A stretch of DNA of 64,000 nucleotides from Cellvibrio sp. pealriver (GTDB lineage Bacteria; Pseudomonadota; Gammaproteobacteria; Pseudomonadales; Cellvibrionaceae), in contig NZ_KQ236688.1 in the NCBI RefSeq assembly GCF_001183545.1, positions 3,236,395 to 3,300,394 on the forward strand. The letters are read 5' to 3'. The notes beneath the pieces were generated by a model. It made no database searches. It was given only the letters and a program-made list of their open reading frames with translations, and was not told the DNA's origin. Shown here piece by piece: positions 18,316-27,900 of the stretch. The number at the start of each line of letters is the position of its first letter. Within the stretch, counting starts at the first letter, position 1. The position numbers and the translations under genes are program-made.

Positions 18316-19215
18316 ATGAACCGACTGGATGCAATGCAGATGTTTGTGCGTGTAGCCGAACTGGCCAGTTTTACCAAAGCAGCCGATAGCCTGGGGCTAC
18401 CCAAAGCCAGCATTTCCACTGGCATACAACAATTGGAAAACCTGCTGGGAACACGCTTGTTGCACCGCACCACACGGCGGGTACAACTCACACTGGATGG
18501 CCAGATTTTTTATGAGCGCAGCAAAGATTTGCTGGCCGATATGGATGAATTGGAAAGTTTATTCCAGCAAGGCGCGAGCAATTTGAGTGGCCGCTTGCGT
18601 ATTGATATGCCCAGTGCAGTAGCCAAAAACCGCATACTGCCGAGACTGCCGGAATTTCTTGCGCTGCACCCACAATTGCGTTTGGAAATCAGCAGCACTG
18701 ACCGGCGGGTAGATTTAATCCGCGAAGGATTTGATTGCGTTATCCGCGTAGGCAAACTCAGCGATTCATCACTGATTGCAAAACCGCTGGGACAACTTGA
18801 ACTGATCAATTGCGCGAGCCCCGCTTATCTCGCCCGCTACGGAATACCCGACACATTGGAAGCACTCGCGCATCACCAACTGGTACATTATGTTCCCAAT
18901 TTGGGATCGAAATCTGCCGGGTTTGAATATATGTACGATAACGACGTTCATTTTATTTCGATGGAAGGCAAGATCACGGTCAATAATTCCGATGCCTACA
19001 CCGCTGCATGTCTCGCGGGTTTTGGTATTGCCCAAATTCCGCGCGTGGGAGCACAGGATTTTCTCGCACAAGGAAAACTAATCGAGGTATTACCAGATTA
19101 CCGCGCAGAACCCATGCCGGTATGGCTGATCTACGCCAACCGCCGCAACCTGCCGCGCAGGCTACAAGTATTTATGGATTGGGTCAGCATACAAATGCAG
19201 GGATATATCGCGTAA
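18316..19215 (+). CDS. LysR-family transcriptional regulator
   Basis: A 299-residue LysR regulator with the winged helix at residues 1-60 (SFTKAADSLGLPKASISTGI) and an effector-binding domain from about residue 90 (RIDMPSAVAKNRILPRLPEF, typical of the CrgA/AaeR-like branch that often controls neighbouring oxidoreductases). It is divergently transcribed from the SDR gene, which is its probable target. A strong terminator follows at 19217-19250. Confidence 0.93.
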   Translation: MNRLDAMQMFVRVAELASFTKAADSLGLPKASISTGIQQLENLLGTRLLHRTTRRVQLTLDGQIFYERSKDLLADMDELESLFQQGASNLSGRLRIDMPSAVAKNRILPRLPEFLALHPQLRLEISSTDRRVDLIREGFDCVIRVGKLSDSSLIAKPLGQLELINCASPAYLARYGIPDTLEALAHHQLVHYVPNLGSKSAGFEYMYDNDVHFISMEGKITVNNSDAYTAACLAGFGIAQIPRVGAQDFLAQGKLIEVLPDYRAEPMPVWLIYANRRNLPRRLQVFMDWVSIQMQGYIA

Positions 19216-19216
19216 A

Positions 19217-19250
19217 AATAAAAACGGCCAGTTTCCCAGCCGTTTTTATT
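19217..19250. terminator. Bidirectional rho-independent terminator
   Basis: A 12-bp inverted repeat built on AAAAACGGC / GCCGTTTTT (19220-19228 with 19239-19247, extended by ATA/TAT) with a 10-nt loop lies between the convergent LysR and membrane-protein genes and carries A and T tracts on both sides. Confidence 0.9.
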
Positions 19251-19264
19251 TTTTAGTAGGCGCA

Positions 19265-19963
19265 TTACATGGTTGTTTGTTCAACACCAAACATATTTCT
19301 GTAAATAACACCTGACAGCAAAATAGCAAACGGCAGCGACCAAATCAGCCCGATACCGAGTGGAATAATACTCACCAACACAATCACCATTACAACTAAA
19401 TACAGCGCAAACACACTGAACCAACGTTTGGTAATGGTTTTACGTGATGTTTCGAGCGCTTCCCATATGCCCATATTTTTTTCAACCATCAGCGGGATAG
19501 CAGCGGTGTAAGCAATCGCCAAATAAATGCCGGGAATAATCAACAACACAAAGCCCAACAAGATCAATAACACCATCAATACATAGAGTAAAAAAATCGG
19601 AATGGTTTTGGAGAAACAATCAAACACCATGAACGCATTGATTGGCGTGTTCACGCTGCGCTTGATAGACATGAGCGAGATGGCGGCATACAACGGATAG
19701 GTAACGAGTGCGATAACAATCTGGCCAATAATGCCAATCATTACCGATTCCTTTCCTAAAAATTCAAAGGGTACTGATACAGCAATGGATATACCGATAT
19801 AAATCAGCAGCGCGCCCCACAAACTGGCTTTCACGCCGCTCACTAATTCCCATGCTTCTTTAAGAACACCTTCAATTGTCCACTCCATATTTATTGAAGG
19901 CACTGCTGCTTGCGGCTCTTGCAGGTTGCTTTCGGGGGTTTGATAAGGATTTGAATCTGTCAT
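19265..19963 (-). CDS. Integral membrane protein of unknown function
   Basis: A 232-residue protein with a hydrophilic N-terminus (NPYQTPESNLQEPQ) and about six hydrophobic helices from residue 45 on. The motif FVLLIIPGIYLAIAYTAAIP followed by a RKTITKRWFSVFALYL segment is like the membrane domains found in glycerophosphodiester phosphodiesterase-linked and DUF975-type proteins, but no catalytic domain is present. GGAG lies 7 nt before the ATG. It is 73 bp downstream of recQ on the same strand and may be the last gene of that transcription unit. Confidence 0.75.
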   Translation of the reverse strand: MTDSNPYQTPESNLQEPQAAVPSINMEWTIEGVLKEAWELVSGVKASLWGALLIYIGISIAVSVPFEFLGKESVMIGIIGQIVIALVTYPLYAAISLMSIKRSVNTPINAFMVFDCFSKTIPIFLLYVLMVLLILLGFVLLIIPGIYLAIAYTAAIPLMVEKNMGIWEALETSRKTITKRWFSVFALYLVVMVIVLVSIIPLGIGLIWSLPFAILLSGVIYRNMFGVEQTTM

Positions 19964-20036
19964 TGTTATCTCCGTTTCCTTTATGGATTTGCGTTATTGG
20001 TCTTGCACTGTTGGACTTGCGTTTTGTTGGAACCCA

Positions 20037-21857
20037 TCAAGCTTCGTACTCTGCCTCGCGGATAACCGCAAGGAACTCCTCGCCGAAGCGTTTTAGTTTA
20101 CTCTCACCCACACCGGTAATACTGCGCAATTGTTCCGTTGTTAGCGGGCGAAACTCCAGCATTTCACGCAGTGTGGCATCGTGGAATATAACATAGGGCG
20201 GAACACCTTGCTCCTCTGCCAAGCGTTTGCGGCAACTGCGCAGCGCATTCCACAAGCGCTGGTCTTCTGCGGCAATACCTTGGGTAAGATTGGCGCGGCG
20301 CGGTGAATTGCCGGTGGTTTTATTATTGGCGATTTTTAAGTCGCGCCGTAAATAGATTTTTTCTTCGCCGCGCAAATAGGCACGGCAACTTTCATTTAAT
20401 ACCAAGCCGCCAAAACCATCGCTGCTGACATCAAGCAACCCGCGCGCAACCAATTGGCGAAAAATAGATTTCCATTCGTCAGCGCTGAAATTTTTACCTA
20501 TGCCATAGGTGGTGAGCTGGTGATGGCCGAAAGACAGAATTTTTTCGTTATTGCTACCGCGCAACACATCAATCACATGGCCTGCACCAAAGCGCTGCCC
20601 CGTGCGATACACGCACGAGAGCGCCATTTGCACCGCCTCGGTGGCATCCCAGGTTTGCGGTGGCGATATACAGGAATCGCAATTGCCGCAAGCACCGGCA
20701 AGTGCATCACCAAAATACCGCAACAAACTTTGGCGGCGGCAACTGGTAATTTCACACAAGCCGAGCATCGTATTTAAGCGCTGTTGCTCGTTGCGTTTAA
20801 ATTCTTCACTGCCTTCACTTTGCGCCATCATTTGCCGCAACTTCACCACATCTTCCAAACCGTAGAGCAACAACGTTGTTGCGGGCTCACCATCGCGCCC
20901 GGCGCGGCCGGTTTCCTGATAATAGGCTTCAATACTTTTGGGTAAATCCAGATGCGCGACAAAACGCACATCGGGTTTATCAATGCCCATGCCAAATGCA
21001 ATGGTCGCCACCATAATAATGTTGTCTTCACGCAAAAACCGTTCCTGGTTTGTTTGGCGAATATTAGCCGCGAGACCTGCGTGATAGGGCAACGCATTAA
21101 ACCCTTCGCCACACAACCACTCAGCAATTTGTTCCACTTTGTTGCGCGACAAACAATAAATAATGCCTGAATTGCCCGCTTGCTCATCGCGCAAAAAGCG
21201 CATGAGTTGGATTTTGGGATTATTTTTTTGTGCGATGCGGTATTGGATATTGGGGCGATCAAAACCATTAATAAATTGTTTGGCATCGCCCAGTTGTAAC
21301 CGCGCGACAATTTCATCGCGCGTGCGCAAATCTGCCGTTGCGGTTAAGGCGATGCGCGGCACCCGTGGAAATTCGCGGTGCAGCAATTCCAGTTTTAAAT
21401 AATCCGAACGGAAATCGTGCCCCCATTGTGATACGCAATGCGCTTCATCAATTGCAAACAGGGAAATAGTTAGCGAATGCAATAACTCCAATGTGCGCGG
21501 CTGGATCAAACGCTCGGGCGCGACGTACAGTAAATCCAACTCACCGCGTTGCAACGCCAACTCGGTCTGCCACATTTCTTGCGGCGAAAGCGATGAATTT
21601 AAAAACCCGGCACGCACGCCCAATTCACGCAAAGCACTCACCTGGTCTTGCATTAACGCGATCAGCGGCGACACCACAATGCCAACACCTTCACGCACCA
21701 GCGCCGGAATTTGGTAACACAGCGATTTACCACCGCCCGTCGGCATAAGCACCAGCACATCGTCGCCCGCCACTACCGCATCGATGACCGCTGCTTGCGG
21801 GCCGCGAAAATCATGGTAGCCGAATACGCTGTTTAAAATTGAAAGCGGAGTTTTCAT
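20037..21857 (-). CDS. recQ: ATP-dependent DNA helicase RecQ
   Basis: A 606-residue 3'-5' DNA helicase of recombination repair. Motifs in order: Walker A PTGGGKSLCYQ, DEAH box AIDEAHCVSQWGHDFRSDY, motif VI YYQETGRAGRDGEP, the four-Cys zinc site (CEITSCRR ... CGNCDSC), the RQC winged helix, and a C-terminal HRDC domain (about 520-600). The length matches E. coli RecQ (609). The ATG at 21857 lies 3 nt after the hipA stop codon and its AAGGA site lies inside the end of hipA, so translation is probably coupled to the toxin gene. Confidence 0.97.
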   Translation of the reverse strand: MKTPLSILNSVFGYHDFRGPQAAVIDAVVAGDDVLVLMPTGGGKSLCYQIPALVREGVGIVVSPLIALMQDQVSALRELGVRAGFLNSSLSPQEMWQTELALQRGELDLLYVAPERLIQPRTLELLHSLTISLFAIDEAHCVSQWGHDFRSDYLKLELLHREFPRVPRIALTATADLRTRDEIVARLQLGDAKQFINGFDRPNIQYRIAQKNNPKIQLMRFLRDEQAGNSGIIYCLSRNKVEQIAEWLCGEGFNALPYHAGLAANIRQTNQERFLREDNIIMVATIAFGMGIDKPDVRFVAHLDLPKSIEAYYQETGRAGRDGEPATTLLLYGLEDVVKLRQMMAQSEGSEEFKRNEQQRLNTMLGLCEITSCRRQSLLRYFGDALAGACGNCDSCISPPQTWDATEAVQMALSCVYRTGQRFGAGHVIDVLRGSNNEKILSFGHHQLTTYGIGKNFSADEWKSIFRQLVARGLLDVSSDGFGGLVLNESCRAYLRGEEKIYLRRDLKIANNKTTGNSPRRANLTQGIAAEDQRLWNALRSCRKRLAEEQGVPPYVIFHDATLREMLEFRPLTTEQLRSITGVGESKLKRFGEEFLAVIREAEYEA

Positions 21858-21860
21858 CAA

Positions 21861-23081
21861 TTACACAATCCTTTGCTGCAATAATGTCGCTATTGCGTCG
21901 CCAATCGGTTGGAACCCTTTGTGCGTAGCCATGAGTTGCTCAAGCAACGGTAAACCACTTGCGCAGGATGCATCAACATCGTTTACGATTTTATCGATAG
22001 TTTTGCCATTTAACCGGCAATGCACTTTGGCGAACTTTTCCAATACTTTCCATTTTGGCCAGCGCTTACTGCCGGTTAATGTGAGCGCCATGGAATCGCG
22101 CGGTATGTAGGGTGTGGTACTGACCAAATCAAAGACCGGCGCAAGTGTTCGTGTAACGGCGGGGATTTGGCCTGCGCGATACTCATGCAAGCTGGAATAA
22201 AGTACACCGAAATTTTTTAAATGTGCATCGCCATTTCTGATACGAATATTTAGCAGAGTCACCTTGAAGAAATCTTCCAGTGCTTGTTGCAGATATTCAG
22301 GTGAAACGAATTGCACGAGTGTACCCGCGCAGGCCTCGATACTGGATTCATATTTTTGCGGGGTAGTTTTGCCCTGCAATACACAAAAATCTTCAAAGCC
22401 TAACGATTGGCCTTGCGCATCCATATCAAACCTTTCACATACCAACAGTTTGCCGTTATCACTGAGATAAAAATTCGCCGTATTCAGCCCTGCATTGCGC
22501 GCAAGCGTCAGGCAAAAAAATTCATTGCAGGCTAATTCCGGAAATTCTGCCCCCCAACTTTTCACTATATATTTTTTGAGTGGCAGGCTTGCTTTATTAA
22601 GCAGCGAATTCTGCGCAGGATCACACATATCCATCAGCACTTTGGGCTGTACACCGGCCACACCGGATTGCAGCGCATAACGTTCAAATAATTGTTGGAA
22701 TAATTCTGCATCATCACTCTTCAATAATTCATTGAGCGATGGCGGTGTGTGCTCATCATCGGGTAGGGGTTTGTCAGCCAGGCTATATCGCAACCGGCCA
22801 ATTTGGTGGTTACCCAATAGCGTGAGATAGGTTAAATCTTCACTGCCAAAATGTTTTGCAGCAAAACGCTCAATGGCCTGACGCAAATACCCTTCAGGCA
22901 AATTCATTTGAAAGAGAGGATGCAAACCCTGGTCGTAGTGATAGCTTTCCACCCGCAACGGCATAGTGAGCGACAGCGCCTCAGTTGCATCCAGCCCATA
23001 CGTAAAACTGTGGCGTTGTTGCGCGCGCGCCAAACGCCCAACGCGCTGCGAGGCGACAAATACATCGACCTTATCCTGCAC
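21861..23081 (-). CDS. hipA: HipA-family serine/threonine kinase toxin
   Basis: A 406-residue toxin kinase. The HipA N-terminal domain covers about residues 1-100, and the kinase core shows the glycine-rich GVAGVQPKVL loop, the ATP-lysine in KYIVKSWG, the catalytic loop RNGDAHLKNFGVLYS and the metal-site Asp in APVFDLVSTTPY. E. coli HipA phosphorylates glutamyl-tRNA synthetase and causes persistence; the target here is unknown. I chose the GTG at 23081, which has GGAGGAG 9 nt upstream and gives a normal HipA N-terminus, over an ORF start at 23138. It overlaps hipB by 11 nt and abuts recQ. Confidence 0.92.
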   Translation of the reverse strand: MQDKVDVFVASQRVGRLARAQQRHSFTYGLDATEALSLTMPLRVESYHYDQGLHPLFQMNLPEGYLRQAIERFAAKHFGSEDLTYLTLLGNHQIGRLRYSLADKPLPDDEHTPPSLNELLKSDDAELFQQLFERYALQSGVAGVQPKVLMDMCDPAQNSLLNKASLPLKKYIVKSWGAEFPELACNEFFCLTLARNAGLNTANFYLSDNGKLLVCERFDMDAQGQSLGFEDFCVLQGKTTPQKYESSIEACAGTLVQFVSPEYLQQALEDFFKVTLLNIRIRNGDAHLKNFGVLYSSLHEYRAGQIPAVTRTLAPVFDLVSTTPYIPRDSMALTLTGSKRWPKWKVLEKFAKVHCRLNGKTIDKIVNDVDASCASGLPLLEQLMATHKGFQPIGDAIATLLQQRIV

Positions 23082-23361
23082 GCTGCTGCTCCTCCACCTG
23101 GGCGGCAACCAACTCATCCAACGTAGGCAACCCGGCATTCGCCAAGGCTAATTTTTTGCCCAATAGCGCCAACACCCGCTCGATTTTACGGATACCGATA
23201 TCGGTGTAATCGTTGCGTTCCAGCATGCCCAACGTAGTGCGATCCAGCCCGGCCATGTCGGCCAATTGCGACTGGCTCCATCCACGCTCTTTGCGCAGGG
23301 TTTTGATTTGTGAACCAAGATGTTCAAGTGCAGATGTCATAGCTGATGATTCAATAAGCAT
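23071..23361 (-). CDS. hipB: HipB-family antitoxin (XRE-type repressor)
   Basis: An up to 96-residue DNA-binding antitoxin with a helix-turn-helix of the XRE type (SQSQLADMAGLDRTTLGMLE) and a C-terminal extension. HipB neutralises HipA and represses the operon. Two starts are possible: ATG 23361, which lies inside the palindromic operator, and ATG 23340 (MTSALEH), which leaves the operator upstream and is my preference although neither has a Shine-Dalgarno sequence. Its 3' end overlaps hipA. The acidic C-terminal tail (DELVAAQVEEQQ) is where HipA contacts are expected, by analogy. Confidence 0.9.
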   Translation of the reverse strand: MLIESSAMTSALEHLGSQIKTLRKERGWSQSQLADMAGLDRTTLGMLERNDYTDIGIRKIERVLALLGKKLALANAGLPTLDELVAAQVEEQQRAG

Positions 23362-23394
23362 TTTTGATGAATATATACATCAAAAATGCTTATT
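23353..23394. promoter_or_regulatory. HipB operator, 42-bp palindrome (O1)
   Basis: Two perfectly complementary 17-nt arms, AATAAGCATTTTTGATG (23353-23369) and its complement (23378-23394), flank the centre AATATATA. It covers the probable promoter and leader of hipBA. It shares the core TTTGATGAATATAT(A/T)CATCAAA with the second palindrome at 23402-23425, as expected for two sites bound by one dimeric repressor. Confidence 0.8.
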
Positions 23395-23401
23395 TCAAAC
23401 G

Positions 23402-23425
23402 ATTTGATGAATATATTCATCAAAT
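23402..23425. promoter_or_regulatory. HipB operator, 24-bp palindrome (O2)
   Basis: A perfect 24-bp palindrome, one half being ATTTGATGAATA, lies 7 bp from O1 and shares its core. Its AT-rich centre could contain the -10 or -35 region of the hipBA promoter. Confidence 0.78.
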
Positions 23426-23584
23426 TAGGAGAGGCGCACACTCGCCAGAAGGTCATCACCGCGCCTCATGGGCTTGAGGCCTAAAGCCGGACTCCCGCTC
23501 GGATTTAACTCCTGTGTTGCTCTACCTCCTGCATCCATGCAGTCGAGGCGAGAGTGAGAGGTGCCGCGCGTATGACGGGTTGGC

Positions 23585-24598
23585 CTAGTTTTTCAGCGTT
23601 TTGTTCAGGAAGTTGATCATATCGTCCACTGGCCAGGCAGCGTCTTTATCAAAGCAACTATTGGCCCAGTTGCAGCCGTTATCCAGATACGCGTGATTTT
23701 TGTTAGGGTACACCTTGTACTCCACTGGCTGCTTGCCCGCTTTAAGCAAATCCACATAGTGTTGTGCAGATTCCGGCGGGGTGGTTTTGTCCAGACTACC
23801 TACATGCACAAATTGCGGTGGCAATTTGTACTCACTCGCCTTGGGTACAAAATAAATTGGCGATACCGCTTTGTAATAATCTGCGTGGTCTTTTACGTTG
23901 ATCTCATTACCAAACAACCCGCGCGCTTCGGCATTGCCGAATTTCCAAAACATATTGCTGGGCGATTCAAAACCGCCTTGTGCCGCTTTGTATAAATCGA
24001 ACGCGCCGTAACTCACAATCGCCGCCTGCACTTTTAAACCATCTTCTTGCGCTACCTGTTCAGCGGTTTTTCCGGCAGGCAGATAACTCGGTTTAAAACC
24101 AAGGCTATCGCCCGCGTAGCCATCGCTCTCTAACTGGCGGCCACGCGTGAGGATCATGGTAGTCAAATGCCCGCCCGCGCTATCGCCAGTCACTGCAATG
24201 CGCGATGGGTCGCCGCCGTACTCGGCAATATGGTCTTTCACCCACAACAATCCGCCGAATACATCTTCAATAATCTGGTTCATTTTGACGGTGTTGCCTT
24301 GATCCACCAACAATCGGTAATTCATATTCGCCACCACAAATTCACCGTCGCGCGCGATCTTGTTGGACAGGTCATTCATGATCGAATTGTTATTCACCAA
24401 CCAACCACCACCGTGATAAATCACCAACACCGGATAGGATTTTTTGCCCGTCTGCGGGACATAAATATCCAGTGTTAACGGAAAGTTATCCGGCTTGGCA
24501 AACTCAATCCCCTTATGAACTTTCACCTCAGCCGCCGCTGCCGACAACGCGCTCACACCCAGCATGAGCGCCATTAACAAGTTGATGGTATTTCGCAT
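23585..24598 (-). CDS. Secreted alpha/beta-hydrolase (esterase/lipase, HSL/BD-FAE-like)
   Basis: A 337-residue exported hydrolase. It begins with a signal peptide (MRNTINLLMALMLGVSALSA, cleavage near AAAE). The oxyanion motif HGGGW is followed by the nucleophile elbow VTGDSAGGH, and the catalytic His is in NKNHAYLDNG near the C-terminus; four cysteines sit around the His region (CNWANSCF). The fold matches esterases that remove acetyl or feruloyl groups, which would fit a polysaccharide degrader, but no substrate is visible. The ATG at 24598 has GAGG upstream and starts the signal peptide; the longer frame to 24685 is unlikely. Confidence 0.88.
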   Translation of the reverse strand: MRNTINLLMALMLGVSALSAAAAEVKVHKGIEFAKPDNFPLTLDIYVPQTGKKSYPVLVIYHGGGWLVNNNSIMNDLSNKIARDGEFVVANMNYRLLVDQGNTVKMNQIIEDVFGGLLWVKDHIAEYGGDPSRIAVTGDSAGGHLTTMILTRGRQLESDGYAGDSLGFKPSYLPAGKTAEQVAQEDGLKVQAAIVSYGAFDLYKAAQGGFESPSNMFWKFGNAEARGLFGNEINVKDHADYYKAVSPIYFVPKASEYKLPPQFVHVGSLDKTTPPESAQHYVDLLKAGKQPVEYKVYPNKNHAYLDNGCNWANSCFDKDAAWPVDDMINFLNKTLKN

Positions 24599-24754
24599 AA
24601 TTACCTCGCTGTAGATTTTGTTATAGACATTTGTTTTTGTAGTGAGAGAAGCATAGATCCCGATCCACCAGCAGGAAAGTGACAAGCGTCAACGCTTGGG
24701 TTGGGGTTTGTTTGGGGTGTGTAAGTAAGTGTAAGGGGGGAAAGCCTTTTACAT

Positions 24755-24813
24755 GGTTTAACTTTATGCATATTTGTTCAGTTTGAATGAATAAATACGT
24801 ATAAAGTTAAACC
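24755..24813. repeat. Long AT-rich inverted repeat
   Basis: Arms of 21 nt (24755-24775 and 24793-24813) pair with two mismatches; the outer 13 nt, GGTTTAACTTTAT and its complement, are perfect. The loop is 17 nt. There is no T-tract typical of a terminator on either side. It lies in the 378-bp gap between the esterase start and the helicase stop. Confidence 0.8.
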
Positions 24814-24842
24814 TTCCGGGAAATTTATAACCGTGTCTGTGC

Positions 24843-24943
24843 CAGCATTTATGCTGTACAACACCGCCAGCGGTGCGCTGACGAGAGGTGATTGGGCGTT
24901 AGCTACATGTAGCGACCATTTTCGTGACGTCACGAAAATGGTC
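24843..24943. repeat. Cluster of four perfect palindromes
   Basis: Within 101 bp there are four perfect inverted repeats: CAGCAT-TT-ATGCTG (24843-24856), CACCGC-CA-GCGGTG (24862-24875), GCTACATGTAGC (24902-24913) and a 30-bp one with half GACCATTTTCGTGAC (24914-24943). The last two are directly adjacent. They sit just after the helicase gene (stop at 24977, minus strand). None is followed by a T-tract. They could be mRNA-end structures, protein-binding sites or the edge of a mobile element. Confidence 0.8.
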
Positions 24944-24976
24944 GGCAGCATTCTTAATCAGTGTACAACTGCTTCC

Positions 24977-27900
24977 TTATGCCATAGCTAATTTGGCAGC
25001 CTCATGCCACATGGCTGATGGCATAGGTGTTTCTAGTTTCCATGTGATATTCATTGGCTGACTTCCTTGATGAGATAGATATTTCACTACACCAAAATTA
25101 ACGAAGCCCATAGTTCTGTCGTTTTCATCTTGAGCTTGCTCCCGCACAAATAAAATTATTTTTAAATCGCTTTCCTGATGTTGCACATACTCCAATCCCT
25201 TTCCCCTATCTGGTCTTGCACTGTTTTGAGACTGCCAATGAAATAACACGTCACTCAAAGCGTAATCGTGATACATGGTCGTTGGCGAAAAGCGCTTTTC
25301 ATTTTTGTTTAATGTAACAAATAACAGTTCTATGTTTTGATCAGCTAATTTCAGCACGCCTTCCCTAGACGTTGAAGCCTTCTCAAATGTACTAGCACCA
25401 AATCCAACCAATATTTGTTCGCGCGTATAGCGCGCATGAACTTTAATAGGGTGATCACTGTTTTCAGCCAGAGGTTGCTCATTATTGTGTATTCGAGCGA
25501 TTAAGCGATCTATAACAGTAATTAATTCTTGTTGTAACTGATCATTGCATAAGGAAGTCAGGCTTTCTGATAAGGAAGAAAAACTTGTCTCAGAACCAGC
25601 ACATCCCCAGAAATTATAATGACACATAAGTGCAAAGCGGCTCTCTATTGGATTTGTAGCATCAAATTGAAAGTTGCTTTGGCACAGTGTGCGTAAAAAA
25701 CGTAAGTAGGATATTGATGTGCATGCTAATAAATGATTATTGATCGCACGATAATATGCTCGATAAAGACGTTCGTCTGGCACATTCTTATTGTTGCAAG
25801 GTAACACTGCGTTAGCTAATAACGTCCAGCCACCTAATTTATTAATTTTAATGCTGTATAAATCTTCTAAATCTATATTTGGGTTAATCTGCAAAAAGTT
25901 CTGTAGATTGAATGGTAGGTGGGTATGGCTAGAAAATCCATTGATGAGTGCAGTCAATCTAGATCTATTTAGAACTGCTCGACGAATATTCCTCAATATC
26001 ATTTCTTGTGTTTTTTCTTGCAACTCGATACGGCAACCTAACGGTAAATGTGGAAAGCCATTGTTAATTTCTTTTTCTATTGATTGGTTAGTTTTGCCGA
26101 CTAAAGCGCGAAATTTTTGCGTAAAATCATATTCAGATCTTGAATTGCCAACAAAGTCAAGAACAGTACAGCATTGTTTTTCATCTGCTAGACGCAAACC
26201 ACGGCCCAATTGTTGCAGAAAAATGGTTAAACTTTCTGTTGGTCGTAAAAAAAGTAAAGTATCGACTTCTGGAATATCAATTCCTTCATTAAAAATATCA
26301 ACAACGCATAATATATTAATTTCACCGCTGCGTAGCTTTTGCTGTTTTATAGCACGCTCATCTGCGTTGTCACTAGTCAGAAATTCGCACGGAATTTTAT
26401 TTAAGAGGAATTTTTTCGTCATGTATTCTGCATGATCTTTACTGACACAAAACGCTATTGCCTTCATATTCATGACATCAGTAATAATTTCGTTTATGCT
26501 TTGAATTATACGCTTAACTCTCTGTTCATTATGAGTATATAGATTGGTAAGCTCTGCAATATCATAACGACCCTGACTCCACGATATTTGTGACAAATCG
26601 GTATCATCATCAATTGCAAAATATTGAAACGGACAAAGATGACGACGATTAATGGCTTCTGGTAATCTAATTTCTGCTGCAATTACACCACAAAAATCAT
26701 CCAAAATATTTTGTCCGTCATGCCTTTCTGGTGTTGCGGTTAAACCTAATAAAATTTTTGGTTTAAAGTGTTGCAATATTCCTCGATAACTTTGAGCTGC
26801 AATGTGATGCACCTCGTCTATCACAATGTAATCATAGTAATCTTCGGACAAGGGCAAAGAATCAAGCTGATTATTCAGTGTTTGAATAGATGCGAATAAG
26901 TGATTAAATCGCTCTGGTTGAAAACTCCCTACCCACAACTCACCGAACTGATTATTCCTTAAAACACCGCGATACGCATTCAACGCTTGTATTAATATTT
27001 CTTGCCTGTGCGCAACAAATAAAAATTTTGCTTTTGGATTTTTCTTGTAATAACGAGAAAAGTCGAATGCTGAAATAATAGTCTTTCCTGTGCCAGTTGC
27101 AGCCACAACTAAGTTACGATGACGATCATGTAGATTTCGCTCTGCATCCAGCAAATCTAAAATTTCCACTTGGTGTGGAAATGGCTTTATATCAAAGTGA
27201 AAGTTACTCTGTTGGGCACCAAAACCTTTTGCTTCACTCAGCGCTTGCGTAAGCTTATTTTTACTATCTATTTCACCATCGAATACTTCAAAGTCATTGG
27301 ATTGCCAATAGGTTCGGAATGTACTTAATGATTTTTCAATAATATGTGGGATTTCCTGAGATGTAATTTTTAGATTCCATTCTAAGCCGGTTGTTAAAGC
27401 AGAGTGTGATAAATTTGAAGATCCAATATAGCCGGTATTAAATCCCGTATTACGGATAAACAGATAGGATTTTGCATGTAATCTCTCTCGCTGGGTGTTG
27501 TAGCTTAGCTTGACTTCCGTATTTGGCAAGCTTGCTAAAAATTCAACAGCTTTAGCATCTGTGGCCCCCATGTAAGAAGTTGTAATTATTTTTAGTTGTT
27601 TACCACTACGAGTAAAATCCTCAAGTTCTTTTTTAAAGATTCGAATACCAGCCCATTTTATAAATGAAACCAACCAATAGATTTCATCTGATGATGCGAT
27701 TTCGCGCTTTAACTCAGACTCAAGCGAAAGCCCTGCATTGTTACCACAAAAAAGCTCGCTTTGAGTCAATCCAGTTAGAGGAAAAATATTTGCGTTATAT
27801 TTTTCTAAATCTGCAGCTATAGGATTTCTTTTGTCAAAAATTGCCGTGAGTATCTTACTCTCACTGACCAGCAAATTTTCATCAAAAAAATCATCATCAT

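Noticed and set aside
24841..24910. Possible integron attC site (GGGCGTTA end near 24895)
   Set aside because: No matching RYYYAAC partner in the right place and the stem arrangement is not that of an attC; no integrase seen.
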